Positions 1 to 10,865 are shown, counted from the first letter of the stretch. The stretch: 64,000 nt of DNA from Entomoplasma ellychniae (GCF_002930155.1 NZ_PHND01000001.1:496001-560000), one strand, 5' to 3'. The notes: generated by a model from the letters alone, not told the origin. Program-made: numbers and translations.

Positions 1-290
1 AACCAATGCTGTGCCGATGGTCCATGTGGTAAAGATGGTTGTGATAATAGTGGAACAGCTGGTTTTCCAACAGCTATTGTAAAACTCATTAATAAAAAAA
101 TAACTAAAAGACTAAAACATGTAATAAATAAATAACTTGAAAAAGCTTTTTTAAAAACAGTTTTTCAGTAACTATAAGGCTTAGTATAAATGTGCTCTGC
201 TTGTTTTACATCATCACCAACCCATTCAAATAAGTTGGAGTCAATATTGTAAATATCTAAATTAAATTTTTTGGATTTTATATATTCCAT
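1..290 (-). CDS. oppC: Oligopeptide ABC transporter permease OppC (N-terminal part)
   Basis: This is the first 96 or so residues of a gene that runs off the left edge. It starts at an ATG preceded by an AAAGAGGTTAATATG ribosome site, 13 bases after the oppB stop. The visible protein has a hydrophilic cytoplasmic N-terminus and then a hydrophobic segment near residues 60-80 (containing FITCFSLLVIFLLMSFTIAV), as expected for the first membrane helix of an OppC/DppC permease. UGA is read as Trp once. The assignment to oppC rests mainly on its position directly after a clear OppB; the conserved EAA loop lies outside the window. With OppB it would form the membrane channel for oligopeptide import. 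Confidence 0.75.
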
Positions 291-303
291 ATTAACCTCT
301 TTC

Positions 304-1509
304 TTAACTTAATTTAACTCTTGGATCTAGAATCGCTAAAAGTAAATCTCCAATAAGGTTAGCAAAAATACCAAGAAAAGATGAAATAACGACAAATCCC
401 ATAACTGTAAATAAATCTTTACTTCCCATCGCGCCTATTACAAAGTAAGTCATTCCCTGAATATTTCAAGTTCTTTCAATCAATAAACTAGTTCCAAAAA
501 TTGTAAAAATAAAAGCTCCAGGCATTCCCCTTACCATTCTAATAAATGAATTTCTAAAAACATGTACAAAAAATACATATTTTTCTCCCATTCCTTTAGC
601 TGTCGCAAATCTAGTATAATCAGCATTCATTTCATCAACAACATATCTTCTTGTCATAAAAGCTACACCAGGAACCATTAATAAAATAATGGCTAAAATT
701 GGGAACATTCGCGTATAAAGACCACCAGTTGTTCAAGAAGTGTGTGAGCCCAAACCCATTGATATTTCATAAAATACTTTAATAGTAACAAGTGTTGGCA
801 AAGCAAACATAATCAAACTATATCAATTAATAACATTGTCAGCTGTTTTGTCTTTTTTTATTGCAGCATATACCCCCAGCGGAATACCAAGGATGTAACC
901 AAATGATGTACCTATGAATCCTACAACAAAAGATATTTTCATCCCACTAGAAAATATTTCCGAGACTGGAGTAAATATTGGTTTGTTGGTAGGTTTTAAA
1001 GCTAAACCTAAATAAAATCACTTAACAACAGGTGTTGTTTCAATGTTTCCTGTTATGTCATTTAATATTGGACTAGTTTGAACAGTTTTAGGGAAAAGTG
1101 GTGTTACATTTTTTAAGTAATTTAATATTTGATATATTAATGGGCCACTTACGCCTAAAGCTTCTTTTCTATTTTCTAAAATTTTATTGTATCGAGTATC
1201 TCCTCGTTCAATCCCCATTTTAGCAAACTTACTAGATAGGTCCGCAATTAAGACCTCATCTTTTACTACAAAAGAAATCATTCAGAACACAACTATAATA
1301 GCCAAATAAATAGTTATAAGAGCAAAAAATATTCTTTTTAAAGAATAAGTCAATAATGAATGCTTTTTGCAAAATTCATCCAAAATTAAAACAGATTCTT
1401 GAAAACCATGATTTATTTGATATAATATTTTATGGCTTGATTTTTTATTTAAAGGGTTGTCGCTAACTTTTTCGATTAAATTTTCAAGCTCTTCTTTTAT
1501 TATTTCCAT
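304..1509 (-). CDS. oppB: Oligopeptide ABC transporter permease OppB
   Basis: A 401-residue inner-membrane permease of the OppB/DppB family. A hydrophilic stretch precedes the first membrane helix (about residues 58-81). A long extracytoplasmic region follows, as in mycoplasma OppB, then the five-helix transport domain. The C-terminus ends in the family motif LLLAILDPRVKLS. Several TGA codons read as Trp. The start chosen is the ATG that follows AGAAAGGATAAAA; an upstream in-frame ATG lacks a ribosome site. OppB pairs with OppC to import peptides, a main amino-acid source for mollicutes. A terminator-like hairpin 43 bases upstream of the start suggests expression is controlled by attenuation. 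Confidence 0.92.
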
Positions 1510-1552
1510 TTTTATCCTTTCTAATAAATGAAAAATAAATTGCAGATTAAAC

Positions 1553-1575
1553 AAAAAAAACTTAGTCTTACTAAG
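1553..1575 (-). terminator. Intrinsic terminator/attenuator just before oppB
   Basis: Read on the minus strand this is CTTAGT-AAG-ACTAAG followed by eight T, a short but canonical intrinsic terminator. It lies between the 47-codon leader ORF and oppB. The 5' half of its stem (CTTAGTAA) can instead pair with TTACTAAG at 1647-1654 further upstream in the transcript, which would disrupt the terminator. The arrangement is that of an attenuator; function is inferred. Confidence 0.7.
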
Positions 1576-1590
1576 TTAAATGATTTTATA

Positions 1591-1637
1591 ATTTTTCTTT
1601 ATATATAAATATTATGGAATTATATATAAAGAAAAAT
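1591..1637. repeat. Perfect 18-bp inverted repeat in the opp leader region
   Basis: Positions 1591-1608 and 1620-1637 are perfect inverted copies (18 bp, 11-base loop). The hairpin sits between the candidate anti-terminator strand (1647-1654) and the terminator (1553-1575), so it would bring those two elements together in the RNA. Confidence 0.85.
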
Positions 1638-1654
1638 AAATATTTTCTTAGTAA

Positions 1655-1670
1655 TGTATTTTAAAATACA
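1655..1670. promoter_or_regulatory. 16-bp perfect palindrome TGTATTTTAAAATACA
   Basis: A perfect 16-bp palindrome lies between the stop of the leader ORF and the anti-terminator strand. It could be a protein-binding operator or simply another RNA hairpin. No regulator is identified. Confidence 0.45.
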
Positions 1671-1684
1671 ACTACACTGATTCA

Positions 1685-1828
1685 TTAGCTAAAAGATGTA
1701 GTTATTGTTTGATTAATAACGGTCTGTTTTAATTGCTTATTTAAAAAAATACTTTTCATAGACAACGGAGTATCTATAAAAAAAGTTAAATCTAACTTAA
1801 TATTCAAATTATTTTTATATTTTTTCAT
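1685..1828 (-). CDS. 47-residue leader peptide upstream of opp
   Basis: An open frame of 47 codons begins at an ATG with a strong ribosome site (CAAAGGAG, five bases before the ATG). A good sigma-A promoter lies immediately upstream. The peptide starts MKKYKNNLNIKLDLTFF and ends TITTSFS. It has no signal peptide or clear membrane segment. It has many Asn, Lys, Leu, Ile and Thr codons but no long run of one amino acid. It is followed by a hairpin array and a terminator before oppB, so it may be a leader whose translation sets opp transcription. It could instead be a stand-alone small protein. I recognise no family. Confidence 0.6.
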   Translation of the reverse strand: MKKYKNNLNIKLDLTFFIDTPLSMKSIFLNKQLKQTVINQTITTSFS

Positions 1829-1852
1829 AAAAACTCCTTTGTCTTATTTCAA

Positions 1853-1880
1853 ATCATAACAAAAAAAAAATAAAAAGCAA
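1853..1880 (-). promoter_or_regulatory. Sigma-A promoter for the opp leader
   Basis: On the minus strand: TTGCTT, a 16-base spacer that is nearly all T, then TATGAT, about 25 bases upstream of the leader ATG. The palindrome AAGCGCTT (1879-1886) overlaps the -35 element and could be an operator. Confidence 0.7.
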
Positions 1881-1948
1881 GCGCTTTTAAAGTTCTTGCA
1901 TTTTTAATTATATTCAATTAACATATTACAGAAATATTAAACTAAAAA

Positions 1949-2473
1949 TTAGCTTATTATTTTTTCAATTATTTGTAATAAATTAATATGTTTATTAAAA
2001 GCCAATAAAAAATTTTTATCTTTGTAGTAAAAATTTAAAAACTCTTTAAGGGTTTTACATTGATTTTTTAAAGACTGCTTTTCAAAGTATTCTAGGTTTT
2101 TAAAAACTAGAATAATTGGCTTGTTAGAAGATACTATTAAATCTTTATTTTCGTTTAAAATAGTTATGTAGAAACTGTAAATTGCTTTATTAACTGTTTC
2201 AGCAAAACTTGACTTTGTATAAAGTTCTAAAAGAACATTTAACAAAAATATTAAAATAAGTTTTCTATTGTTTAATTCTAATTCAAAACTTGAGTCATTA
2301 ACTAAAGTTGTTTTGTTTAAAATAGCAATAGTTTCTTTTAACTGAGCTATATTTGTAATTAAGTTATTTTTTTTAATAAAATCACAAATTTCATAATCAT
2401 AATTAGAAATTAAAAAATAGCTTTTGATTATTAAGTACTGATCATTGACATAATCATAAATTTTTTTAACCAT
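1949..2473 (-). CDS. Uncharacterised protein (174 residues)
   Basis: I do not recognise this protein. It is 174 residues, mostly predicted alpha-helical, rich in Leu, Ile, Lys and Asn, with no Trp and no signal peptide. A hydrophobic stretch (RKLILIFLLNVLLELY) lies mid-protein and could be a buried helix rather than a membrane span. It starts 10 bases after the cls stop, so it is probably the last gene of the long minus-strand operon. A segment weakly resembles part of the 232-residue unknown on the other side of cls. Confidence 0.75.
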   Translation of the reverse strand: MVKKIYDYVNDQYLIIKSYFLISNYDYEICDFIKKNNLITNIAQLKETIAILNKTTLVNDSSFELELNNRKLILIFLLNVLLELYTKSSFAETVNKAIYSFYITILNENKDLIVSSNKPIILVFKNLEYFEKQSLKNQCKTLKEFLNFYYKDKNFLLAFNKHINLLQIIEKIIS

Positions 2474-2482
2474 AAATCCTCC

Positions 2483-4030
2483 TTAAAGAATTGGTGCTAT
2501 CGCATTAAAAATTTTAATAATTAATCTTTTAAGTGGTTTGGCATGTTTTAATGGCACCTTAGAGTATTTGTATGCGATATTAAAATCATGTTCCATTTTA
2601 TTTTTTAATTTTTTATTTAGCTCTTCTGATTTAACTAAAACCATTGTTTGTTGATCTGAAAAAAGTGCTCTATAATCTAAATTTGTAGTTCCAACAAAAC
2701 TAATTGAATCATCAAAAATAAAAGTTTTTTCATGTAGAAAAGTATTATTTAAAGAATAAATTTTACCTTTACTCTCAAACAATTTTTTAGTTCTATTTTT
2801 AGATACATCTAAAATCATAAACTTATCAGTCTTTCCAGGAATCATTAACCTAACATCCAAACCAGAATTAGCAGCTAAACAAAGTGCATCTAATAATTCT
2901 GGGGGTGGAATAAAATATGGTGTTTTTATTCATATAGATTTTTGAGCTGAATTTATCAATGAAAGCAAAACATCTAAATGAGTAGATCGAGGGTGATTTG
3001 GTCCATTAGCAACAACTTGAATAAATTCTTTTGGATTATTTTCAATTTTTTCATGAAAAATTGTTTTTAAAAAAAGATTGTCAATTTTCTTTTTGCTGTA
3101 AAAATTTCAGTCACGAATAAATATATTTTCTATTTCTTTAACTACTTCTCCACTAATTTTGTAAGCTGAATCGTTTCAGTATCCAAATTTAGATCCTATA
3201 TTACAATAACCATCTCCAATGTTAATTCCACCAACAAAACCATAAAAACCATCAATGACAATGTCTTTTCTGTGATTTCTATAATTTGCTTTTCAAACAA
3301 TAAAAGGGAAATGCACAGGTGAATATCCCAACATTTTTGCTCCAGCTAATTTAAGTTTTTTCTTTGTATTTCTAAATTGATTATAACATCCTAAGAAATC
3401 ATAAATAATATAAACTTCAACACCCTCTTTAAGTTTTTTAATCAGTATCTCTGAAACACGATCCAAAAATTCGCTTTCTTCGATTATAAACATATTTATC
3501 AATATATATCTTTTAGCCTTTTTAAGTTCAGATAATAAAGTTTGAACATAATCATTTCCATTTTTTAAAAAATCAACTTTAAAATTTTTGTAAATATTTT
3601 GATTTTGTTGCTTAAGCGATGATATAAATGCTCTTTTAAATTGAGGGCTTTGTTTAGTTAAATCAGATAAATTTTCAAGAGAATTTTGTATATCCATAAA
3701 ATTAGAATGCTTATCATTTTTGTATTTGTAAAGTTTATTTTTTTTATATTTGTAAGGTCTACCAAAAAATAAATATGAAACAATACCAAAAAAGGGCACA
3801 AGACATATATAAATTGTTCACCTTATTCTTGTTTCAATTCTTCTTTTTTTATTACCTAAAATCACAAAACTTCACAATATAGCTAAAATGTGGGTAGAAA
3901 CCAAAACAGAAATAAGTGTAATGGGTGTTTTAAAAAGAAATGTTAAACCTACATTCAAGCCTAAATATAGTAAAAAAGCAGTTAAGAATATGCAAATTAG
4001 TGATGATGTTACTACTATTGGTTTTTTCAT
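2483..4030 (-). CDS. cls: Cardiolipin synthase
   Basis: A 515-residue phospholipase-D-family enzyme that joins two phosphatidylglycerols into cardiolipin at the membrane. Two hydrophobic N-terminal helices (about residues 3-30 and 36-55) are followed by two catalytic HKD motifs. The first is H253-x-K255-x4-D260 (HRKDIVID) and the second is H433-x-K435-x4-D440 (HEKTFIFD). The substrate-side enzyme PgsA is also in this window. Several TGA codons encode Trp. The start is the ATG just after the upstream gene, with AAAGGATAATATT before it. It sits between two unknown genes in a close-packed operon. Confidence 0.93.
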
Positions 4031-4034
4031 AATA

Positions 4035-4733
4035 TTATCCTTTGCTAATAATTTTGTCTAACTTAATTTTTTCTAATCAATGATTTGTTTTCAATATTAA
4101 ATGATTGAATTGCATTGGTGATAATTTCATTGTAGCTTCATTTAACTTAGTATTTGCATTAAGTTTATAAATGTATAAATTTTCAGAGTTTTCTATGTTT
4201 ATTTTTTTATACTGAAAAGAAATAAAAATAAACAATGACACTAAATATCCATAGTTATAAAGTTCTTGATTTTTTTCTAAACTAATGGATGCGAATATGT
4301 TTCCACATAGTTTAAATCAATTATGTTTATTAAGAATATCATTATGTGATTTTTTTAAATCTTCAGTATCATAACTTTTTAAAATTTCTTCTTCTAAATT
4401 TAAATCACTACTTATAGTTAAATTATTTAAAAATTTTTTTAACTTTACTTGAAAATTAAATTGATCTTGATTTTTTTTATATTCAAAATCGTTGTCAATA
4501 AATCAAAATATTATTAATAAAAAGACTGCTTCATTATAAAAACTGCTTAAGTGTTTTTTTTCAATTGTTATGACATTTAAAAAAAGTCTCAAAATAATAT
4601 TTTTTTGAGATAGTTTAAATATTTTTTTAACTTGTGAATTATCAAAGCCTACATCAAAAACAATTTTTTGAAAAATTTTTTTGTGATTTTTAATCAATAT
4701 TTTGTAAGACTTTATTTTTTTGTGATTTTTCAT
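4035..4733 (-). CDS. Uncharacterised protein (232 residues)
   Basis: Not recognised. It begins MKNHKKIKSYKILIKNH, is strongly basic at the N-terminus, and has a hydrophobic helix around residues 64-79 (NEAVFLLIIF plus Trp from UGA). A second hydrophobic patch is near the middle of the C-terminal half. An AAAAGG ribosome site precedes the ATG. Its stop lies five bases before the cls start, so translation may be coupled to cls. It has no catalytic motif that I can name. Confidence 0.75.
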
Positions 4734-4743
4734 AATTACCTTT

Positions 4744-5661
4744 TTATTTTTGTCTAGATAAAATTGGGAATATTATTTTGCTGTCACTAATATTTGTTGT
4801 AATTTCTTTTGTTCAAAGAGTCGATTTAATTTTGTTTTCAGAACTTCTAACAAAAATGTCTGTATTAGCTATGTGTAAACCTTCTTTTAAATCTGGAATA
4901 AAACCAAAGTCTACTCTTTTAATATGTTTTGGTACAATAATTTTTAGTAAGTATTCAATATCTACTTTATCATGCGCAAAAATCGAAATAAGATCAAAAA
5001 CATCTTTATTATATTTATAACAAACAACAACATCTAAACTTGGTATATGATATGTATCATTTGAGAAATATTTTAAAATATTAAAAGTTTTAATAGAACT
5101 ATCAAACTTAGAATCTAAATGTGAAGATTGTTTAGTTGAGTGTTTGATTTTCTCAGTCATAATTTCAAAGTCTTGTAGTAAATCTAAATCAAGTTTTTTA
5201 ATTTTATTTCTAACAGTGTCTTCATTGTGTTTTCAATTTAAAAAATAAAGGTATTCTTTAGTTTTTTTAAACTTAGTTTGTTCATAAATATGCTCATCAA
5301 TATCATTTGAAAATGAAATAATAATGTCTACTACATTTGAGTATTTATCTATTGCTGCATTAATTAATTCAACTTCAAGATTTTCATGTTTATGAGCTTC
5401 TTTCAAAAATAAGTTACCTAATTGAATTGCTGTGCATTTTTCATCACCAATAAAAATTTCAAATTTTGTAATTCCTAAAGCTGCAATAATTTCGTTTTTT
5501 TCATTAATAATTGTAACTGGTAAAAAGTTGTTTAAATTTTTATTTTTGAAAATTCACTTTTCGAAATTTTCATTATTAGATTTTCTTATTAGGCCATTTA
5601 AATCTTGGTTGAAATGTTTATTGTCCTTATAATCAAAAATTATGTCGTATTCTTTTTTCAT
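4744..5661 (-). CDS. GNAT-like acyltransferase domain protein
   Basis: A 305-residue soluble protein with a good AAGGAG ribosome site. The N-terminal half reads like a divergent GNAT fold: an ENEIIAALGITKFEIFIG strand pair followed by KCTAIQLGNLFLKEAHK. That is roughly where the acetyl-CoA loop of Eis-like enzymes falls, and a helix and a conserved-looking F-K-K-T-K-E-Y follow. The canonical R/Q-x-x-G-x-G/A loop is not intact, so the call is tentative. The C-terminal half has alternating strands, as in two-domain GNAT proteins. Substrate unknown. It lies in the tsaC-cls operon. Confidence 0.6.
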
Positions 5662-5720
5662 TGTTCTCCTTGTAAATATAACTTAATTAATTATACCTTT
5701 TAACCTTTAAAAAACCTAAT

Positions 5721-6371
5721 CTAAATTTTACAGATAGCTTGCTCAGACATTATGTTTAAAAGTATTGTTTCTTTTATTTTAATATTAAATAACTCACTAA
5801 TAGTATTATTAATAAGTTCTGATTCATATTTATATTTATCAATATATGGGGATTTAGAAAACTTTAATAATAATATAAAGTATTCTTTTCCATTTGTACA
5901 AATTATTTCTATGTTACTTATATAAGGTGTTATTTTATTATTGTTAATTAAAACAACATCAGTTCAAAATTTATTTATTTTATTTTTATAAATAAAATTA
6001 TTTAAGTTTTTAATAAGTGTTTTAGCATATGTTGCAATCTTTTTATTATCATAACTTTCATCTGGAAATCTTATTTCACTAGAACTTCTTTGTTTAATAG
6101 AAATTTTTACAATTTGTTTAATCAGTTCATTTCTTTGTGATATATCGAATAAAATTTGATCATTTAATTGATTTACAAAAGGGTACTTTTGAATAATAAA
6201 ATTAGCGTCATTCTTTATGTTTAAAATGTTCTTGTTTAAGTATTTTGTGTACTGAGGAAAACAAAGGTGAAACTGTTGCAATTTTTTTGGATCAACTTTT
6301 GCTAAGTTATCTTCAAACACTAATCATTCTGCTAAATTTAAACTATCTATCATTTTATTTATCTTACTCAT
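5721..6371 (-). CDS. Uncharacterised protein overlapping tsaC
   Basis: An unrecognised protein of 216 residues if it starts at 6371 (MSKINK...), overlapping the tsaC end by 13 bases. A start at the internal ATG at 6353 gives 210 residues with no overlap. Neither ATG has a strong ribosome site. The sequence is hydrophilic, with the segment RSSSEIRFPDES and a C-terminal region of alternating strands (KEYFILLLKFSKSPYID). No signal peptide or membrane span. Position next to tsaC suggests co-expression only. Confidence 0.7.
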
Positions 6372-6850
6372 AATTTTGTAATTGTATTATAAATTTTAGA
6401 TGGGTGTATGTCATCTGGTTCTTTATCAAAAAAAACTTGAATGTTTTTATTAAATCCAATTAATTCCTTTTCTGTATTTATAGTTTCTTTGCCATGAAAG
6501 TTTACACTTGTTGATATTATTGGTCCTACTGAATCAACTATTTTTTTTATATCTTTTCTTTTAATCATTCTTATTGCAAGAGTAGTTTTATTTTTTGTTT
6601 CAACAATATATGTTATTTTTTCTTGTAATAATAGTTTTTCATGAATACCTAATTTTTCAAGCTGTGAAGTACAACTTATTAAAACAATAAGAGGTTTGGA
6701 TATTTTTGCTTTTTTAATTTTATTAATTTTATTGATGTTAGAACTTGAATAAATAGCTGAAATTCCAAAAATTGTATCAGTTGGAATAATAACTAATTCT
6801 TGATTTAAAAGTCTATTTATTGCATCACTTATTTGTAAGTTATTTAACAT
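6359..6850 (-). CDS. tsaC: Threonylcarbamoyl-AMP synthase (TsaC/Sua5/YrdC family)
   Basis: A 163-residue enzyme that makes threonylcarbamoyl-AMP from Thr, bicarbonate and ATP for t6A37 modification of ANN-reading tRNAs. Family motifs are present: PTDTIFGISA near residue 23, the KISKPLIVLI strand, and STSVNFHGK (family STSAN) near residue 114. It is the short, YrdC-only form without the Sua5 C-terminal domain. The final residues LWVR are read through a TGA, so the true stop is TAA at 6359. In Bacillus the orthologue (ywlC) lies downstream of prfA-prmC, as here with one membrane-protein gene between. Confidence 0.9.
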
Positions 6851-6851
6851 A

Positions 6852-8300
6852 CTATTTATTTCTCGCTTGTGTTAGTTTAGATTTTAGATTATTTTTAAAA
6901 TTAGATTTATCATAAATGTTTTTTCCAACAATAGCAAAACTTGTTATAAGAGTTGATGTCAAAACAATAAATTGTGAAAAAATGTTAATTGGGCTAACAA
7001 TTTTAAAAATTACTGGCTTATAAAATTTATCAATATTGAAATGATTGTTAATTTGTTCTCAATTGTCTCCAGTTACTACCTTAACTTTATTTAAATAATT
7101 GATTCCGATTGTTGAGTTATCTTTATTTTCATTTCATGTGCTTAATAATGAACTAATTTCTATTTCTGAATAAAATATAACACCCAGAACTAACAACAAC
7201 ATAACACCTGTTAAACCATATTGAAAAATAAATATTTGTTGAGAATTACTATTACCTCTTGTTAAAACAGAAACAAAATAAACTAATATTGAAAGAGCTA
7301 TGCCAATTATAATCACAGGCAATGAAGAATATGCAAAATACTTATTACTAAATATTATTAAATTTTCATATCCATTGACTAGTTGGTTTGAAGTGTCAAA
7401 TTGTCTAGCAAAATTAGGGAATGAATCAATAAAAGAGGATAGTTTTGCTATATTTGTTGAATTAAAAGATGTTAAAAAAATATAAGTTAAAGAAGGTATT
7501 AAAATACAAAAAGCTGTGATTATTGTTCAAGCCGCTAAGGTTCTATCAGAATTATTAAACACTTTTGAAAAAATTTCTTTAATTCTAGAAGATGTTATTT
7601 TTTTTTGTTTTTTATTGATGTAAGTAATGTAGTTATCAATATTTAGTTGGTCAACATCTAGAACTATCGAGTTTTGAATACTTAAAGACATCATAAAAAC
7701 TACAGCGAATTGTAAAAAAAGAAATCACCATAACAAATCAGTTGTTACCCACTTATAAGAATTTTGTTTATGTTTTGCAAAGAACGTTGTAACATCTTTA
7801 AAAATTTCATTACCTAATTCATCTGGAGCTAATAATGGTTGAAAATCAAAAAAGTTTTGATATTGATTGTGCGAATATTGTGATATAGCTGCTAATAAAA
7901 ATACTGTAATTTCAAATAATAAAAGAATAACTCAATACAAATTTTTATATCCGTTGCTTATTGTTTTTGATGTTATAACTGGTTTTAAAAACAAAATAAG
8001 CATTAAGCAAAAAGTAATAAAAACTCACGATATTGCTAATGGGGTTAGAATCGTTTGTTTTGAAGGTAAATCTACAATTATTGACAGTTCTTTATAATGA
8101 TCGAAATAGAATTTTAAATTGACATCTACAAAAAAAGTAATACTGAAAACTATTATTGGAATTATAGTTAAACAAAAAATAATTATATTAAAAAATGATA
8201 CTTTATATAAGTATGCATTAAATTTTTGGAAATCTTCATTTGTGTCTTTAATCCTAAAATTTAACATTTTAGATTTTAAAGCTATTTTTTGTTTTTGCAT
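6852..8300 (-). CDS. Polytopic membrane protein, unknown function
   Basis: A 482-residue protein with a strong AGGAGATAT ribosome site. I count about eight hydrophobic spans: near residues 33-58, 90-108, 118-136, 177-197, 230-252, 325-347, 360-378 and 440-460. Cytoplasmic linkers are basic. There are many Trp codons written TGA. I recognise no transporter signature. It lies between prmC (7 bases upstream) and tsaC (1 base downstream), so it is co-transcribed with translation-related genes. Confidence 0.8.
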
Positions 8301-8307
8301 ATATCTC

Positions 8308-9162
8308 CTACTTATTACTTATTATAAGATTTCTTCAAAGTTTTGAAAAGTCTTGTTTAAACTCGTATTTTATATTTGGATTTAATGATATCAATTTTTC
8401 TAATTTTTCTTTTTGATCTCAACCAATTTCAAAAATTATATTAAATGGTTTAGATATGTCTACTAATTTTTCTATATTAGCAAACATTTTCTTGTAAAAA
8501 TACAAACCTTCTTCTTTTGCAAATAAAGATTTATGTGGTTCATACTTAAAAACGCTATCAGAAATATTTAAATCTCCATACTTTATATACGGGGGATTAC
8601 ATAAAATTAAATCAAATTTTTCTTTATTAATAAAAGGGTCTAAAAAATCACCTTTTATAAATTTAACATTATTTTTTAGATTTAATAACTTATGATTTTG
8701 TTTTGTTATTTTTAAAGCAGCTTTTGAAATATCTGTAAAAGTTATTTTATTAATACTTTTTCAATTTAAATAAACAGTGCTTATTCCAATACAACCGCTT
8801 CCACAACATAGATCTAATACTTTAATATTTTTTTTGTTTTTTAAAAAGTTACAAGCATACTGAACAATTAATTCACTTTCATTTCTTGGAATTAAAACTT
8901 TGTTATTTATCTTAAAATTTAAACCACAAAACATTTTATTTTTAGTTATGTAAGCTATCGGCACACCCTTTTTAAGTTTTACTTTTATTTTTAAATATTT
9001 ACGAAAAAAATTTACTTGTAAATCTTCATTAGGATTTAAAACCAAAAGATCATATTTTTTTTTAGAAATATGTTCAATTAACTCATAAGCATCAGACTTT
9101 GAAAAAATAGTAAAATCATTCTTAATTAACTCATAAGCTTGAATTGCACTTTTAATTATCAT
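8308..9162 (-). CDS. prmC: Release factor glutamine methyltransferase PrmC
   Basis: A 284-residue SAM-dependent enzyme that methylates the Gln of the GGQ motif in RF1. The helical N-terminal domain is followed by the SAM-binding [12 protein letters not shown] motif and the catalytic NPPY motif in the context [13 protein letters not shown]. The C-terminal Trp residues are encoded by TGA. The start overlaps the last 11 bases of prfA, so the methyltransferase is translationally coupled to its own substrate, the usual prfA-prmC pairing. Confidence 0.93.
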
Positions 9163-10246
9163 TTTGCTTTAATTGTTCTTCAACTATTGCTCTTTGTTCC
9201 TCGTTAACTAAAGCAATAATAAATTCTTCAATATTTCCTTCCATAACTTGATTTAGTTTATTAAGTGTTAATCCTATTCTATGATCTGTTACTCTATTTT
9301 GAGGGTAATTATAAGTTCTAATTTTTTCACTTCTAGCCCCAGTTCCAACGGCGTTTTTTCTAGTTGCGTCAGCTTGGGCTTGTTGTTTTTCAACTTCAGC
9401 TTCATAAACTCTTGCTCGAAGCATAGCCATAGCTAAATCTTTATTTGCATATTGACTTCTTTCATCTTGTGAAGCTGCTACAATTCCTGTTGGAATATGA
9501 GTAACTCTAACAGCTGAATCTGTTGTATTAACACTTTGCCCACCTGCTCCAGATGATCTATAAGTATCAATTCTAAGGTCTGAGTTTTTAATTTCAATTT
9601 CTACTTCATCAATTTCAGGTAAAACAGCAACTGTAGCAGTTGATGTTTGTATTCTTCCTTTAGTGTCTGTTTTTGGTATTCTTTGTACTCGATGCGCACC
9701 TGACTCAAATTTAAGTTTAGAATAAACTTTTTCACCTTTAACCATAAATGAAATTTGTGAAAAACCACCAGCTTCAGAAGAAGATGACTCTAGTATATTT
9801 ATTTTTCAATTTTGTTTTTCAGAATAAATTCTATACATTCTCATTAAGTCACCAGCAAAGATATTAGCTTCATCTCCACCAGCTGCTCCTCTAATTTCAA
9901 TAATTACATTTTTGTCATCATTCGGGTTTTTAGGAAGCAGCATTTCTTCAATTATTGCAACTATTTTTCTTTCAATTTTTTCGTTTTCACTTAATTCCAT
10001 TTTTGCTAACTCTAGCATTTCTGGATCTTTTTCTTCACTAATTATTTGTTTAGCTTCTTCAATATTCTTTATTACTTCATTGTATTTAATATACTCATCA
10101 ACAACTTCAATTAAAGATGCTCTTTCTTTATTTAAGGGTGTAAATTTTTTAACATCCGAAATAACTTCTGAAGATTGTAAACTCTCATCTATTTGATGAA
10201 CTCTTTTTTGCATTGCTTCCAATGCTTCTAATGTTTTAGGGTTCAT
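9152..10246 (-). CDS. prfA: Peptide chain release factor 1
   Basis: A 364-residue class I release factor. It has the catalytic GGQ motif in [17 protein letters not shown], and the domain 2 region preceding it holds [15 protein letters not shown]1 recognises UAA and UAG. RF2 is normally missing from mollicutes that read UGA as Trp, and this gene itself contains TGA at a Trp position, which fits. It follows tdk by one base and overlaps prmC by 11 bases. Confidence 0.96.
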
Positions 10247-10247
10247 T

Positions 10248-10865
10248 TTATTTCTCCTTGTTTAAAATATAACAATTTCTACATCTTGCTTCATAGCTGT
10301 CGTTCCCATCAACTAATATTAAAGGAGACGACCATTTAGCTGGTTTTCCATCTATAATTCTTTGTGTTCGGTTTGCAAAGTTTCCACACTTTACACAAAT
10401 CGCTGTCAACTTATCAACCATTTCAGCTAATGGTAGTAATCTATCAACATTTTTGAAAGGGACACATTTAAAATCTTTGTCTAGTCCAGTAACTATAACA
10501 ATTATTCCACTATCTGCTAATTCATTAACATAATCAACTATTGCTTCGTCAAAGAATTGAACTTCATCAATACCAACAACATCAATAGGATTAATGGCAT
10601 TTTGTTTAGCAAAAATTTTTTTTAATTCATTTGTATCTTTAACAGGACTAGATATTAGTTTAGTTCCAGAATGAGAAGCAACATTTTCTTTTGAATATCT
10701 ATCATCAATTATTGGTTTAAAAGTTATAATATTCTTTTTCGCATATGCATGTCTATTTAACCTTTTTATAAACTCTTCTGTCTTACCAGCAAACATACAT
10801 CCAGTTATTAGTTCTATTCAACCTAAATTGTTTTTAGGTATATTAAATTCATTTTTAGGTATCAT
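10248..10865 (-). CDS. tdk: Thymidine kinase
   Basis: A 205-residue type II thymidine kinase that phosphorylates salvaged thymidine to dTMP. P-loop GCMFAGKTEEF at about residues 22-32, then the DEVQFF Walker-B-like strand, and C-terminal zinc Cys pairs (CVKCGNFA and CRNCY). The true start is the ATG at 10865, upstream of an internal Met, because the P-loop glycine must be included. An AGAAGGAAAT ribosome site precedes it. The start codon overlaps the stop of the DHH gene by one base. With Tmk elsewhere in this window it completes thymidine to dTDP. Confidence 0.95.

Noticed and set aside
4778-5020. Plus-strand open frame
   Set aside because: It is antisense to the well-supported GNAT-like gene on the minus strand, with no ribosome site; the same applies to other long plus-strand frames opposite prfA, ftsH, dnaN, gyrA and serS.
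7867-8346. Plus-strand open frames opposite the membrane protein gene
   Set aside because: Low-complexity antisense frames with no ribosome site; the minus-strand gene has a strong start and continuous hydrophobic spans.
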